64,000 nt of DNA, from assembly GCA_963732905.1 (NCBI GenBank), contig CAVTBM010000006.1, positions 248,001-312,000 of the forward strand. The letters are read 5' to 3'. Positions 15,115 through 27,300 of this stretch are shown piece after piece (the first letter of the stretch is position 1; each line of letters opens with the position of its first letter). Source of the DNA: DASQZK01 sp963732905 (lineage in GTDB: Bacteria; Bacteroidota; Bacteroidia; Bacteroidales; GCA-2748055). The position numbers were made by a program, and so were the translations under genes. Below the pieces are notes generated by a model. The model saw only the letters and a program-made list of their open reading frames with translations, did not search any database and had not been told where the DNA came from.

Positions 15115-16560
15115 ATGGAAATGAAAATAATTTCTGCAGGGCAGCCAACGGAAAAAGATCACCTGGTGCTTCTTGGCAAAGGAACCTCTGATTTTGGAAA
15201 ATGGCTGGCTACCGGCCGGGAGAAGGAATATGTAAGAGAGCAGCTTGAAAAGGAAAAAAACACAGTAATCGTCAACCAGTTTGAACGGCTTGTTTTTATC
15301 CAGGTCATCGAAGAAAAGGAGAACCTTTCGCGTGCCGGACAGCTTGAAAAACTTCGCAGGGGTGCTGCCGATCTCTGCCGGAAACTGAACAACCACGATA
15401 TTGGATCAGTGTTCCTGGTAAAGCTTGACGGAAACAGTGAGGATATGTTTGCCCTGGCTGAAGGCATAGCCCTTGCCAATTACCAGTTCCTCAAATATTT
15501 CAAGGATAAGGACAAGAAACAGAATAAGCTGAAAGAGCTAAAAATTTCAACGACGGTATTTTCAGATGCCGATTTCAGGGAGCTGAATGCAGTTACAGAG
15601 GCTGTATATAAAGCGCGTGACCTGGTGAATGAGCCCCTCACCTATCTCACTGCGACGCAACTGGCTTCGGAAATCGTAACATTGGGGAAAAATGCCGGAT
15701 TTACCGTCGAGGTCCTGGAGAAGAAACAGATCGAATCGCTTAAGATGGGCGGGCTGCTGGCTGTGAACAGGGGAAGTATCGACCCCCCCACTTTCAGTAT
15801 TCTGGAATATAAGCCTGACGGGGCCAAAAATGAAAAACCTTTTGTGCTCATCGGCAAAGGAGTTGTTTTCGATACCGGCGGGCTGAGTCTGAAGCCCACC
15901 AATGATTCAATGGATTACATGAAGTGTGACATGGCTGGTGCTGCGGCCGTTGCCGGAGCTTTTTACGCCATAGCCCGGACAGGACTTCCTGTCCATGTCA
16001 TCGGACTTATACCGGCCACCGACAACCGTCCCGACGGGAATGCCTATGTTCCCGGAGACGTGATCCGAATGTATGACGGAACCACCGTCGAAGTCCTGAA
16101 TACCGATGCAGAAGGCAGGATGATCCTGGCCGATGCACTGGCATGGGCAAAACAGTATGACCCAGCCCTGGTGATCGACCTTGCAACCCTTACGGGCGCG
16201 GCCCATGTAGCCATTGGAGACCAGGCCATGGTGGGCATGGGGAATGCCGGACGCGGATTTATGGATTCACTCATCACCAGCGGATTCGATGTGCATGAGA
16301 GGATCGCCGAATTTCCTTTCTGGGATGATTACGCCGAGATGCTCAAGTCGGATATCGCCGATCTCAAAAATATCGGTGGACGATATGCCGGTGCAATTAC
16401 GGCCGGTAAATTCCTGGAACATTTCACCGGTTACCCGTATATTCATCTCGACATTGCCGGTCCCGCCTTCCGTAAGACCCCCGACAGCTACCGCAGCTCG
16501 GGCGGAACGGGTGTCGGAGTGCGTTTGCTTTTTAACTTTTTAAAAAAAATAAGCGGTTAA
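15115..16560 (+). CDS. pepA: leucyl/cytosol aminopeptidase (M17 family)
   Basis: The 481-residue enzyme removes N-terminal residues from peptides with a two-metal active site in the C-terminal domain. Visible motifs are GKGVVFDTGGLSLKP with the downstream MDYMKCDMAGAA, and the family signature NTDAEGRMILADAL. The N-terminal domain is divergent, as is usual. It probably acts as a hexamer in the cytoplasm. The ATG at 15115 lies after a 200-base leader with possible secondary structure; pdxA follows 21 bases after the stop. Confidence 0.93.
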   Translation: MEMKIISAGQPTEKDHLVLLGKGTSDFGKWLATGREKEYVREQLEKEKNTVIVNQFERLVFIQVIEEKENLSRAGQLEKLRRGAADLCRKLNNHDIGSVFLVKLDGNSEDMFALAEGIALANYQFLKYFKDKDKKQNKLKELKISTTVFSDADFRELNAVTEAVYKARDLVNEPLTYLTATQLASEIVTLGKNAGFTVEVLEKKQIESLKMGGLLAVNRGSIDPPTFSILEYKPDGAKNEKPFVLIGKGVVFDTGGLSLKPTNDSMDYMKCDMAGAAAVAGAFYAIARTGLPVHVIGLIPATDNRPDGNAYVPGDVIRMYDGTTVEVLNTDAEGRMILADALAWAKQYDPALVIDLATLTGAAHVAIGDQAMVGMGNAGRGFMDSLITSGFDVHERIAEFPFWDDYAEMLKSDIADLKNIGGRYAGAITAGKFLEHFTGYPYIHLDIAGPAFRKTPDSYRSSGGTGVGVRLLFNFLKKISG

Positions 16561-16581
16561 CGAAATAAACTTCCCTTCACC

Positions 16582-17661
16582 ATGAATAATGAAAAAATAA
16601 AAATCGGTATAACGCAGGGTGATATAAATGGCATCGGATACGAGGTGATCATCAAAACATTAATGGACATCCGGATCCTCGAAACCTGCACACCGATTGT
16701 ATACGGTTCCCCCAAGGTTGCCGCCTACCACCGGAAAGCCCTGGATATTGATAATTTTAGTTTCAATAACATTCAAAATGCCGACGAAGCCAATGAAAAG
16801 CGGCCCAACATCATCAACTGCATCAGCGACGACGTAAGGGTCGAGCTTGGGAAATCGACGCCCATGGCCGGAGAAGCTTCCTTAATGGCCCTTGAAGCTG
16901 CCGTGAAGGATCTGAAGGAGGGGAAAATCCAGGCCCTGGTGACAGCGCCCATCAACAAACACAATATACAATCGGTCAATTTTAATTTCAGCGGCCATAC
17001 CGAATATCTGCAATCTGTTTTTGAGGTTGAAGATGTCCTGATGCTCATGGTCAGCGACCTCCTCAAAGTGGGAGTAGTCGCCGGGCATGTCCCCATATCA
17101 CAGCTCTCCGACTTTATCACGAAAGAGAAGATCCTGAGTAAGCTGCGGATTCTGAATCAAAGTCTCAGTGAAGATTTCGGCATCCGTAAACCCCGGATCG
17201 CCGTACTTGGACTGAATCCTCACGCGGGTGACAACGGGCTTCTGGGTGACGAAGAAATAGTGACCATCATTCCGGCCATTGAAGAAGCCTCGAAAGAAAA
17301 CATCATCGCCCTGGGGCCGTATTCAGCCGACGGCTTTTTCGGATCAGGAAATTTTACACACTTCGACGGCATCCTGGCTATGTACCACGACCAGGGGCTC
17401 ATCCCTTTTAAAACCCTGGTCCCTGATGAAGGCGTCAATTACACCGCCGGGCTTCCCTGTGTGAGAACCTCCCCTGCTCATGGTACGGCCTACGAGATCA
17501 CCGGGAAGAACGAAGCGAACTTCGGATCCTTCAGGCAGGCACTCTTCCTGGCCATGGATATTTACCATAACCGCGAAAATTACAGAACCTTGACCAAAAA
17601 CCCTCTTCCTTCCGGACTTCCTGAAGAGGTGCAGGGAACAAGAGAGCATCCGGGGGAGTGA
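16582..17661 (+). CDS. pdxA: 4-hydroxythreonine-4-phosphate dehydrogenase
   Basis: The 359-residue NAD-dependent enzyme oxidises 4-phosphohydroxy-L-threonine in the DXP-dependent pyridoxal phosphate pathway. Motifs include GITQGDINGIGYEVIIKTL at the start, APINKHNI, SGHTEYL, AMYHDQGLIPFKTL and the C-terminal RTSPAHGTAYEI, which hold the metal-binding histidines. Length is slightly long because of a C-terminal tail. It is adjacent to pepA and probably cotranscribed, although the two enzymes are not metabolically linked. Confidence 0.95.
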   Translation: MNNEKIKIGITQGDINGIGYEVIIKTLMDIRILETCTPIVYGSPKVAAYHRKALDIDNFSFNNIQNADEANEKRPNIINCISDDVRVELGKSTPMAGEASLMALEAAVKDLKEGKIQALVTAPINKHNIQSVNFNFSGHTEYLQSVFEVEDVLMLMVSDLLKVGVVAGHVPISQLSDFITKEKILSKLRILNQSLSEDFGIRKPRIAVLGLNPHAGDNGLLGDEEIVTIIPAIEEASKENIIALGPYSADGFFGSGNFTHFDGILAMYHDQGLIPFKTLVPDEGVNYTAGLPCVRTSPAHGTAYEITGKNEANFGSFRQALFLAMDIYHNRENYRTLTKNPLPSGLPEEVQGTREHPGE

Positions 17662-17728
17662 GTCTGCCGGCTGTTCGACAACATGATGTTATACGTCAGG
17701 AAGTCGTATTTTTCCCAAATACCTTTCC

Positions 17729-17736
17729 TAATTTTG
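17729..17736 (+). promoter_or_regulatory. -7 box for maeB
   Basis: TAATTTTG matches TAnnTTTG, 38 bases upstream of the maeB ATG. Confidence 0.55.
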
Positions 17737-17773
17737 TCGTGGTTATATAACCAAATTCCTAATTTTTAATCAA

Positions 17774-20056
17774 ATGGCAAAATTCACGCGTGAAGACGCA
17801 CTTAACTATCATTCGCAGGGACGGCCGGGGAAGATCGAAGTTATACCCACCAAACCTCATGCCACCCAGCTGGACCTCTCACTTGCCTACTCGCCCGGAG
17901 TAGCCGAACCTTGCATGGAAATCAAACGTGAGCCGGAAAATGTTTACAACTACACCGCCAAGGGAAACCTTGTGGGAGTGATCTCTAACGGAACTGCGGT
18001 ACTCGGACTTGGCAACATAGGAGCACTTGCCGGTAAACCAGTGATGGAAGGAAAAGGGCTGTTGTTCAAGATCTTCTCCGACGTGGATGTGTTTGATATC
18101 GAAGTCGACACCCAGGATGTGGATGAATTTGTGAAGGTCGTGAAAGCTATAGCACCAACATTCGGAGGCATTAACCTTGAAGATATCAAAGCCCCCGAAT
18201 GCTTTGAGATTGAAAAACAGCTCAAGGCAGCTCTCGATATACCGGTATTTCACGACGATCAGCATGGCACAGCCATTATCTCTGCAGCCGGATTGCTCAA
18301 TGCGATTGATCTCATCGGAAAGAAGCCTGAAGATATTAAACTGGTAGTCAACGGTGCCGGAGCATCAGCCATTTCCTGCACAAAGCTGTACATTACCCTT
18401 GGGGTGAAAAAGGAAAACGTGACACTGGTCGACAGTAAGGGGGTGGTGAGCAAACAGAGAAAAGATCTGAATAAGTATAAGGCTGAATTTGCCAGAGACA
18501 CCACGATGACAACGCTGGAAGAGGCCATGGTCGGAGCCGATATGTTCCTGGGCCTTTCGGTAGCCGATATCCTGACGCCGGAAATGCTTAAAACCATGGC
18601 CCGTGATCCCATCGTTTTTGCCATGGCCAACCCGAACCCGGAGATCTCTTATGAGAAAGCCATGGCATCGCGCGATGATATTATTTTCGCAACCGGCCGC
18701 TCCGATTATCCTAACCAGATCAACAACGTACTCGGTTTCCCGTTCATCTTCCGGGGTGCACTCGATGTGAGGGCTTCAGCCATAAATGAGGAAATGAAGA
18801 TAGCTGCTGTAAAAGCACTGGCCGAACTTACCAGGGAGAGCGTTCCTGAAACGGTAAACAGGGCCTACAAAGCTAAAAACCTCGTTTTCGGACGGGATTA
18901 TATCATCCCCAAACCTCTTGACCCGAGACTCATCACAAAAGTAGCTCCTGCAGTTGCCAAAGCAGCCATAGCAAGCGGCGTGGCCAGAACGCATATCGAT
19001 GACTGGGCAAAGTACGAGGAACGCCTCAGAAAACGGCTTGGTCTCGACAACCTTCTGATCCGTGATATCAGGATAAAAGCCCAGCAGAATCCCAAACGGG
19101 TGGTTTTCGGTGAAGCGGCTAATTATAAAGTTCTTAAGGCTGTGCAGGAGCTGATCAAGGAGAACATTGCCATACCTGTGCTCCTGGGTAATAAAGAAGA
19201 AATTCACTGGCTGGTCCAGGAAAACAGCCTTGAAATGGGACAGGTCGAGGTGGTTGATCCAAGAAGCAAAGAAGAGGAATACCGCCGCAACAAATTCGCT
19301 AAATACTTTTTTGAACGCAGGCAGCGTAAAGGACTGAATCTTGATGAAGCCAATGAGCTGATGTTCAATCCAAACTATTTTGGCGTAATGATGGTCGAAA
19401 CCGGTGAAGCTGATGCCTTCGTAAGCGGCTTTTCCAGTAAATATGCCGATGTCATCCGTCCTGCCATCCAGATCTGTGGCACCAACAATCCACAGAAACA
19501 CATCGCGGGAATGTACGTCATCCAGACCAAAAAAGGGACCTATTTCTTCTCCGATACCACAGTAAACATTCAGCCTGAAGTCAGGACACTGGTCGATACC
19601 ACGGTTCTTACTGCCAGGGCCGTAGAAAATTTCAACGTCACGCCCCATATCGCGATGGTATCCTATTCCAACTTCGGCTCGATCAGAGAAGGAAGTCCCG
19701 GCAGGGTGCACGAAGCTATTGAGATCCTTCATCGGGAACACCCGGAACTTATCGTCGATGGTGAAATGCAGGCTAATTTTGCTTTCAACCCGGAGCTGAG
19801 GATGAGCAAGTTTCCCTTCTCCATGCTGGGCGAAAAGGAGGTCAATACCATCATCTTTCCTAACCTCAGTTCCGGCAACATTGCCTACAAAATGATGCAG
19901 GAGATCGGCGGCGCTGAAGTCATCGGCCCTTTGCTCCTCGGTATCGGCAAACCGATTCATATCCTCCAGATGGAAAGTTCGGTGAGGGAAATCGTGAATA
20001 TCGCTACTATCGCCGTGGTGGATGCCCAGTGTGCGCAGGATGATAATTGCAAGTAG
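17774..20056 (+). CDS. maeB: NADP-dependent malic enzyme with C-terminal phosphotransacetylase-like domain
   Basis: The 760-residue protein joins a malic enzyme (about 1-420; oxidative decarboxylation of malate to pyruvate) with a phosphate acetyltransferase-like domain (about 430-755) that in MaeB acts mainly in regulation and oligomerisation. Visible motifs are LAYSPGVAEPCMEI, VFHDDQHGTAIISAAG and the nucleotide site VVNGAGASAISC. The C-terminal domain starts around the KRVVFGEAANYKVLKA segment. Length is typical of MaeB. It supplies pyruvate and NADPH. Confidence 0.95.
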   Translation: MAKFTREDALNYHSQGRPGKIEVIPTKPHATQLDLSLAYSPGVAEPCMEIKREPENVYNYTAKGNLVGVISNGTAVLGLGNIGALAGKPVMEGKGLLFKIFSDVDVFDIEVDTQDVDEFVKVVKAIAPTFGGINLEDIKAPECFEIEKQLKAALDIPVFHDDQHGTAIISAAGLLNAIDLIGKKPEDIKLVVNGAGASAISCTKLYITLGVKKENVTLVDSKGVVSKQRKDLNKYKAEFARDTTMTTLEEAMVGADMFLGLSVADILTPEMLKTMARDPIVFAMANPNPEISYEKAMASRDDIIFATGRSDYPNQINNVLGFPFIFRGALDVRASAINEEMKIAAVKALAELTRESVPETVNRAYKAKNLVFGRDYIIPKPLDPRLITKVAPAVAKAAIASGVARTHIDDWAKYEERLRKRLGLDNLLIRDIRIKAQQNPKRVVFGEAANYKVLKAVQELIKENIAIPVLLGNKEEIHWLVQENSLEMGQVEVVDPRSKEEEYRRNKFAKYFFERRQRKGLNLDEANELMFNPNYFGVMMVETGEADAFVSGFSSKYADVIRPAIQICGTNNPQKHIAGMYVIQTKKGTYFFSDTTVNIQPEVRTLVDTTVLTARAVENFNVTPHIAMVSYSNFGSIREGSPGRVHEAIEILHREHPELIVDGEMQANFAFNPELRMSKFPFSMLGEKEVNTIIFPNLSSGNIAYKMMQEIGGAEVIGPLLLGIGKPIHILQMESSVREIVNIATIAVVDAQCAQDDNCK

Positions 20057-20482
20057 GAGAAGAGGTGAAAGTTAGGGATTGAGGGATTAGGGATTTAGGG
20101 ATTGAGGGATTGAGAGATTGAGGGATTGAGAGATTGAGGGATTGAGGGATTGAGTGGGAAGAAAGGCAAAAGGCGAAAGGGAGGGCGAATATCGAATATC
20201 GAATATCGAATAACGAATTCGGAGACGGGAGAAGGATTTAGTAAATGCAATGGCGGGCTGGGTTTCCCCTTTAGGGGACTAAGGGGTGAGCGAGGGGAAG
20301 AAGATGCCGGGAAAAAGAATAAATAGAGGGAAGAAAGGCGAAAGTCAGGGAGTCAGGGAGTCAGGGAGTCAGGGAGTTAGGGAGTTAGGGATTGAGGGAT
20401 TGAGTGGGAAGAAAGGCGAAAGGCGAAAGGCAAAAGGGAAGAGAAGAATAATGAATATCGAATAATGAATAATGAATAATGA
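20057..20482 (-). repeat. GGGATTGAG, CGAAAGG and GAATATC tracts with the shared ~120-bp module
   Basis: Read on the minus strand this is the same order as at 13276-13674: ATTCATT-like tract, TTTCGCC-like tract, CTCAATCCCT-like tract, then the module at 20215-20333 that matches 13391-13510, and another simple tract. A GTCAGGGA run at about 20347-20380 is a further short tandem. No gene seen between maeB and ruvA. Confidence 0.8.
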
Positions 20483-20572
20483 AAAATCGTTGAGACGTGA
20501 TGCTTCACGTCTATGAAAAAACCGGATACCCAATCTTTAATAATCTGTGTTAATCTGTGTAATCTGTGGTGA
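20483..20572 (-). repeat. composite intergenic repeat, copy 4 (inverted)
   Basis: On the minus strand: CACAGATTA tract, GGGTATCCGG box, the perfect hairpin GACGTGA-agca-TCACGTC, then CAACGATTTTTC. This copy has the fully Watson-Crick stem. Confidence 0.85.
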
Positions 20573-20737
20573 ATTAAATGTTGAATTTCAAGATTGGCGA
20601 AAGAACAGAAGACAAAAAAATAAAGAGCATCCCAATTCCTTTGCAACACCAGCCTAAGCAGATATTTCCGTATTCATCTCCTCCCCCCTATTGGAACATG
20701 CTCTATTTTCCGTAATTTTAGGTGCAAAATTATTCAC

Positions 20738-21319
20738 ATGTACGAATTCATCGAAGGTTTGGTGGTTGAAAAAACGCCTGCCCATGTTGTCATTCAGGAT
20801 GGCGGGGTGGGTTATCACATCAATATCTCCCTTTATACTTATTCAGGAATTCCCGCCACAGGCATTGCCAGGGTTTATGTTCACCAGGTTGTCCGTGAAG
20901 ATGCCCACATCCTGTTTGGTTTTGGAGGGAAGTATGAAAGAGAAATATTCAGGCATCTTATCTCAGTAAGTGGAATCGGTGCAAATACAGCACGGGTGAT
21001 CCTTTCCTCAATGACCCCCGACGAGGTCTCGCAGGCCATAATGGAAGCAAATGTGACCGCCCTGCAGAGTATAAAAGGTATCGGGGGAAAAACCGCCCAA
21101 CGGATCATTGTAGACCTTAAAGATAAGATTTATAAAGGCGTCAAAACTGATGAATTATTCCTTCCTGAACGCAATACTATCCGCGAAGAATCGTTATCTG
21201 CTTTAGTCGCTCTAGGATTTGTAAAAAAGCAGGTCGAAAAAGTTGTCGCTAAACTTTTAGCCGAGAAACCTGATCTGTCCGTCGAGGATGTTGTTAAACA
21301 AGCGTTAAAACTTTTGTAA
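20738..21319 (+). CDS. ruvA: Holliday junction branch migration protein RuvA
   Basis: The 193-residue protein binds four-way DNA junctions as a tetramer and loads the RuvB motor. It has the N-terminal OB fold starting MYEFIEGLVVEKTPAHVVIQ, the helix-hairpin-helix pair (VSGIGANTARVILSSM and IKGIGGKTAQRIIVDLKDK) and a C-terminal RuvB-binding domain (LVALGFVKKQVEKVVAKLL). Length is standard. It ends 10 bases before the likely sprA start, an arrangement I recall from other Bacteroidota. Confidence 0.95.
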   Translation: MYEFIEGLVVEKTPAHVVIQDGGVGYHINISLYTYSGIPATGIARVYVHQVVREDAHILFGFGGKYEREIFRHLISVSGIGANTARVILSSMTPDEVSQAIMEANVTALQSIKGIGGKTAQRIIVDLKDKIYKGVKTDELFLPERNTIREESLSALVALGFVKKQVEKVVAKLLAEKPDLSVEDVVKQALKLL

Positions 21320-21329
21320 CTAACTATTT

Positions 21330-24300
21330 TTGAAAAGAGGATTAGCAAATATCATAACGCTGGTCTCTTCTGTTTTCGTTTTGCTTACGCCAGTTGTTCT
21401 TAAAGCAAATGACGGACGGGGATACCTTTACATGCCATTGCCCAGGATCGGCACTCTGGTGGTGTTGCCACCTGATACTTCACAACTGAGGTATCCGTTC
21501 AGCCCGGAAAACAATTATCCCTTCCCCTATTCAAACCTTCAATCCCCACTGTACGGCCATCAGCCCTCAAACATAAAAAACTCCGTGGAGTATGACCCTG
21601 TCACGAAGCAATATTACTTCACCCAGAAAGTTGGTGATTTTGAGATACGACCACCCTACACCATGAGCAAGAAAGAATATGAAAAATATTCGTCTCAGAA
21701 ATCCATGGAGAATTACTGGGAACAAAAAGCAAAAAGCAATAATCCCGAATCACAGGCCAATTTCATACCAGAGATAAACGTTGGCGGTGAGGGCTTCGAC
21801 CGGGTGTTTGGCAGTAACGCTATTAACATCACTCCGTCGGGAAGCGCCGAACTGATTTTCGGCTTCAACCTGTCAAAAACCGAAAACCCCACCCTCACCG
21901 AGAAGCTCAGAAGAACGCCTTCCTTCGATTTCAAGGAGAACATTCTGATGAACGTAACAGGGAGCATCGGTGACAAGATGAAGCTTGACGTTAATTATAA
22001 TACCGAGGCTACCTTCGATTTTGAGAACAAGACCAAACTGGAATATTCAGGTAAAGAGGATGAGATCATCAAGAAGATCGAAGCCGGAAACGTATCTCTT
22101 CCACTTACAGGATCGCTGATCACGGGAAGCCAGAGCCTCTTCGGACTGAAGACCGAGATGCAGTTCGGTAAACTCACGATGACCAGCATCTTCTCCCAGC
22201 AGAAAGGCGAGACCTCAACCATAGAAGTCCAGGGCGGCGCGCAGGTGCAGGAATTCTCGGTTAACGCCGATGATTACGACGCCAACAAACATTTCTTCCT
22301 GTCAGACTATTTCAGGGACCATTACGAAAGTGCCCTTGCCAACCTGCCGGTGATCAATTCGGGTATCAACATCACCAGGATCGAAGTCTGGATTACCAAT
22401 AAAACCAGTAACTTCGAACAATCGAGAAACATCGTTGCCTTCACCGACCTCGGCGAGCCTCAGCCCTACTCCTCAGAATTTGAAAGGACGAATGGTGCCA
22501 GCGGAGATAATCCGCGTAATGATCTCAACACCCTTTACAGCGAGATGACCAACGGTACAAAGTATTCCGGCGTAAGGAACATCACCACGGTCACAAGTGC
22601 CTTGGTATCCCTGACCCTGGGCCGCGACTATGAGAAAGTTGAGAACGCGCGACTGCTTTCACCAAGGGAATACGATGTGAATGAAAAACTCGGATATATC
22701 TCACTGAATTCTGCCCTGAATTCGGATGAGGTGCTGGCCGTCGCCTATGAATATTCCTATAACGGGAGAACCTACCAGGTAGGTGAACTTTCATCATCCA
22801 GCGGCGTGAATGCTCCCGACGCTCTTTTCCTCAAACTGATCAAGGGCACCAACTTCACTCCTGCTTCATATACCTGGGATCTGATGATGAAGAACGTATA
22901 CGCTATTGGTGCCTACCAGGTATCAGCAGACGATTTTTCACTCGATGTACTGTACCAGGATGATAAGACCGGTAATGCCGTCAACTATATCCCGGAGGGT
23001 GATCTGAGTAAAAAAATCCTGCTTGAGCAGTTAAATCTCGACAACCTCAACTCCAACAATGACCCGTATCCCGACGGTCTGTTCGACTTCATCCCCGGAG
23101 TCACCATCAATCCTTCCAACGGACGTGTGATCTTCCCGGTTTTAGAGCCCTTCGGTTCCGATCTGGAAAAGATCATCAGGGCCAACGGCGGTGACGATGC
23201 CGTGGTACAACGCTATGTCTTCCAGGAGCTGTATGACTCCACCAAAACCAAGGCTCAGCAGATCGCGGATAAAAACAAGTTCAAACTTGCCGGTTCGTTC
23301 CAGTCATCGTCCTCATCCGAGATCATGCTGAATGCCATGAACGTTCCCCAGGGATCGGTAAAAGTGTCGGCAGGCGGACGTCAGCTGACAGAAGGAACTG
23401 ATTATACCGTAGATTACACTCTCGGGCGTGTGACCATCATCAACCAGGGGATCCTCGAATCGGGTACGCCCATCAAGATCTCGCTTGAAAATAATTCATT
23501 GTTTAATATTCAGACCAAGACCCTTGTCGGTTCCCATTTCGATTACAAAGTTTCGGATGATTTTAATGTAGGTGCGACCATTCTGAACCTGACCGAGAGG
23601 CCTCTCACCCAGAAGGTGAATATTGGTGACGAGCCGATCTCAAACACCATCTGGGGACTGAATACATCCTACCGCACTCAATCCCGGTTGCTGACAAAAC
23701 TGGTGGATGCCCTCCCGCTGATCCAGACCAAAGAGCCTTCGGAAATCTCTTTCGTAGGGGAATTTGCCGACCTTGTTCCCGGGCATTCGCGTGCCATTCA
23801 GAAAGAGGGTAATGCCTACATCGACGATTTTGAGGGTAGTGAGACATCGCTTGACATGAAATCGTTTGCTGCCTGGTCTATTTCAAGTACACCGGTAGGT
23901 TATTTCCCGGAGGCAGAAAAGATCAACGACCTCAGCTATGGCTACGACAGGGCAAGACTGGCCTGGTACGTGATCGACCCCCTTTTCCTGCGGAATAACT
24001 CCCTCACTCCCGACAACATTAAGAATAATCCCCAGACGCAGTCGAGCAACTATGTCCGTGAGATCTTTGAAAAGGATATTTTCAAAAACAAGGAAACCCC
24101 GAATAACATACCTACCAACATCTCGGTCCTGAACCTGGCATACTACCCGACCGAGAGAGGTCCTTACAACTATGACTTTACCTCCGTAAATCCGGATGGG
24201 AGCCTTAAAAATCCTGAAGACCGCTGGGGCGGGATCATGCGGGAGATTCAATCGAACGATTTCGAAGCAGCCAACATCGAATTTATTGAGTTCTGGCTGA

Positions 24301-27300
24301 TGGATCCATATGTCGAACAGCCCGACAACCCGGGTGGCGACCTGTTCATCAACCTGGGAAATATCTCTGAAGATGTACTGAAGGATTCGAGAAAGTCTTT
24401 CGAAAACGGATTGCCTTCGGGACCCGACATTACGCAGGTCGATACCACGGCATGGGGTCGTATTCCCCTCGTTCAGTCCCTTGTTCCTGCATTCAACAAC
24501 GATATTCAGGCCCGTAAATACCAGGATGTGGGACTGGACGGTTTGAGTGATGAAGATGAACGCAGTTTTTTCGGCTCCTTCCTCAACAATCTTAAAACCG
24601 TCCTAAATCCGGAAGCCTATGCCGCCATCTCCGAAGACCCTTCGAGTGACGACTTCCATTATTACCGGGGTTCCGATTACGACCAGATGAAGATGGGCAT
24701 CCTTGAGCGTTACAAGAAATACAACGGCCTGGAAGGAAACTCGCCGAGTTTTGAACAGACCAAGGAATCTTATCCCACAACCGGTTCCACTCTGCCCGAC
24801 GTGGAAGATATCAACAGGGACAATACCCTCAGTGAAAGTGAAAGTTATTACTCCTACCATGTCAGCCTTCGCAAGCAGGACCTTGATGTGGGACAGAATT
24901 TCATTGTCGATAAGGTGGTTGATGATGCTGAACTGGCTGACGGGAAAAAAACCTCGGTGACCTGGTACCAGTTCCGGATCCCGATTACCGGCTTTGAAAA
25001 AAGGATAGGTGATATCCAGGATTTTAAATCCATACGGTTTATGCGCATGTTCCTGACCAATTTCTCCGATTCTGTCATCCTCCGCTTTGCCAAGCTGGAT
25101 CTTATCAGGGGTGAATGGAGAAGATATTCCCTTCCTTTCGCACAGGGAGGTGAAGCCACGACCAACAGCCAGCCAAGCGACGGATCATTCGACATATCGG
25201 CCGTAAACATTGAGGAAAACGCCGGCCGCACCCCGGTGAATTATGTTCTACCGGTTGGGGTGACACGTCAGATCGACCCTTCCCAGCCACAGTTAACCCA
25301 GCTGAATGAGCAGTCCATTGTCCTGAAGGTGAATCAGCTGGAGGATGGGGATGCACGGGCGGCCTATAAAAATGTAGACCTGGATATCAGGCAGTACAAA
25401 AAGATCAAGATGTATGCCCATGCCGAGGCCATCGAAGGTTATCCGCTCGACGACGGTGAACTGACGGCTTTTATCAGGCTCGGATCGGATTATACCGGAA
25501 ACTTTTATGAATATGAGGTACCGCTGAAACTGACGCCTTATGGAAAGTACGATAATAACAACGATGCCGACCGGGAAATCGTGTGGCCGAATGAAAACCT
25601 CTTTGAGATTGATCTCTCCGAATTTCAGCAGGTAAAACAGGCCCGGAATAACGCCATGAGGGATCCAGGCTCTCAGGTCCAGCTCACTTCTGTCTATTCC
25701 ATAACCGACAGCCGGGGCAACACGGTGAGCGTAGCCGGTAATCCGAACCTGGCAAACATCCGGACCATCATGATCGGGGTGAGAAACCCACTGGGAGGAA
25801 AGGACAACTTGCCGAAGTCGGGAAATATATGGCTCAACGAACTCCGTCTTACCGATTTCAACGAGAAAGGGGGATGGGCAGCAAACGGGAGGCTGACGAC
25901 AAAACTGGCCGACCTGGGGACCATCACCTTCTCGGGTACCACCAGTACACCCGGCTGGGGAAGTATCGACACCAAAGTGCAGGAGCGGGACAAGGAGCAA
26001 AATATTCAGTACGATCTCTCATCAAATCTTGAGCTCGGTAAGTTCTTCCCCGAAAAACTCGGTGTGTCCATTCCCGTATATGCCGGGTATTCCGAGTCAA
26101 TTGTCAACCCCGAATATAATCCGCTTGACCCCGATATCCCTCTGAAGGTTGCACTTGCGAATGCCGGATCAAAAGCCGAACGGGATTCCATTAAAAGTGT
26201 CTCCCAGGATTATACACGAAGGCGGAGCCTTAACTTTACGAATGTGAGGGTGATCAAGAAAGAAGGCAAACCTCATATATATGACCTCGCCAACTGGTCG
26301 GCCAGCTATTCGTTCAATGAAATTTTCAGCCGCGATATCAGTACCGAATATTACACTCAGCGACATTACCGGGGGGCTTTGAATTACACCTTTAATTCAA
26401 GACCAAAAGCCGTGACACCGTTTGCTAAATCGAAGGTTTTAAAATCTCCATACCTCAGGATCCTCAGGGATTTCAACTTTTACTACATGCCCTCGATGCT
26501 GTCTTTCAGGACCGATCTGGACAGGTCGTACATGGAACGGAAGCTGCGAAACCTCGATAATCCCTACCTGCAGATCCTGCCAACGGTGAAGAAGGATTTC
26601 CTGTGGAACCGGTATTATGATATGAAGTTTGATCTCACGAGGGCCCTAAAGCTCGATTTCTCGGCTACCAATATTGCCAGGATTGACGAACCGGAGGGAC
26701 GAATGGACAAATATGCCGCCGACTACCAGGCCAAACGGGATTCCATCCTCCAGGAACTGAGGAGTTTCGGCCGTACAACCAACTATAATCACCAGATCAA
26801 CGCAACCTATAACCTGCCTCTCAATAAAATTCCGCTGTTGAACTGGATGAATATTTCGACCAGGTATAACGCAACCTATGGCTGGGATGTCGGCCCTATT
26901 TTAAGAGACCCCGGCATCGACCTGGGAAATACCGTAAAAAATTCAAACACCTTGCAGATCAACGGACAGCTCAACCTGGCCAATCTTTACAGCAAAGTGC
27001 CCTACTTCAAATCGTTGGATCAGAAGAAACAACCCGACAAAGAAAACCAGCGAAAGAAAGAAGTTACCTATACACGGGAAAACCAGGTTCTCCGGACGTC
27101 ATTCCCCAGGTCTTACACACATAAACTGAAAACCACTGATGTTAAAGTCCAGGTGACCGACCCGGACGGGAAAGCAGTGAGCTCCAAAGTGGAAGTCATT
27201 GATGAGAACAGGGTAAAGATCACTCCGGAACACGATGTAAAGGGCGCCACGGTGCTTATCACCGGAACCCGGGAGCTGGGGGAGAGCCCGATAACCATAA

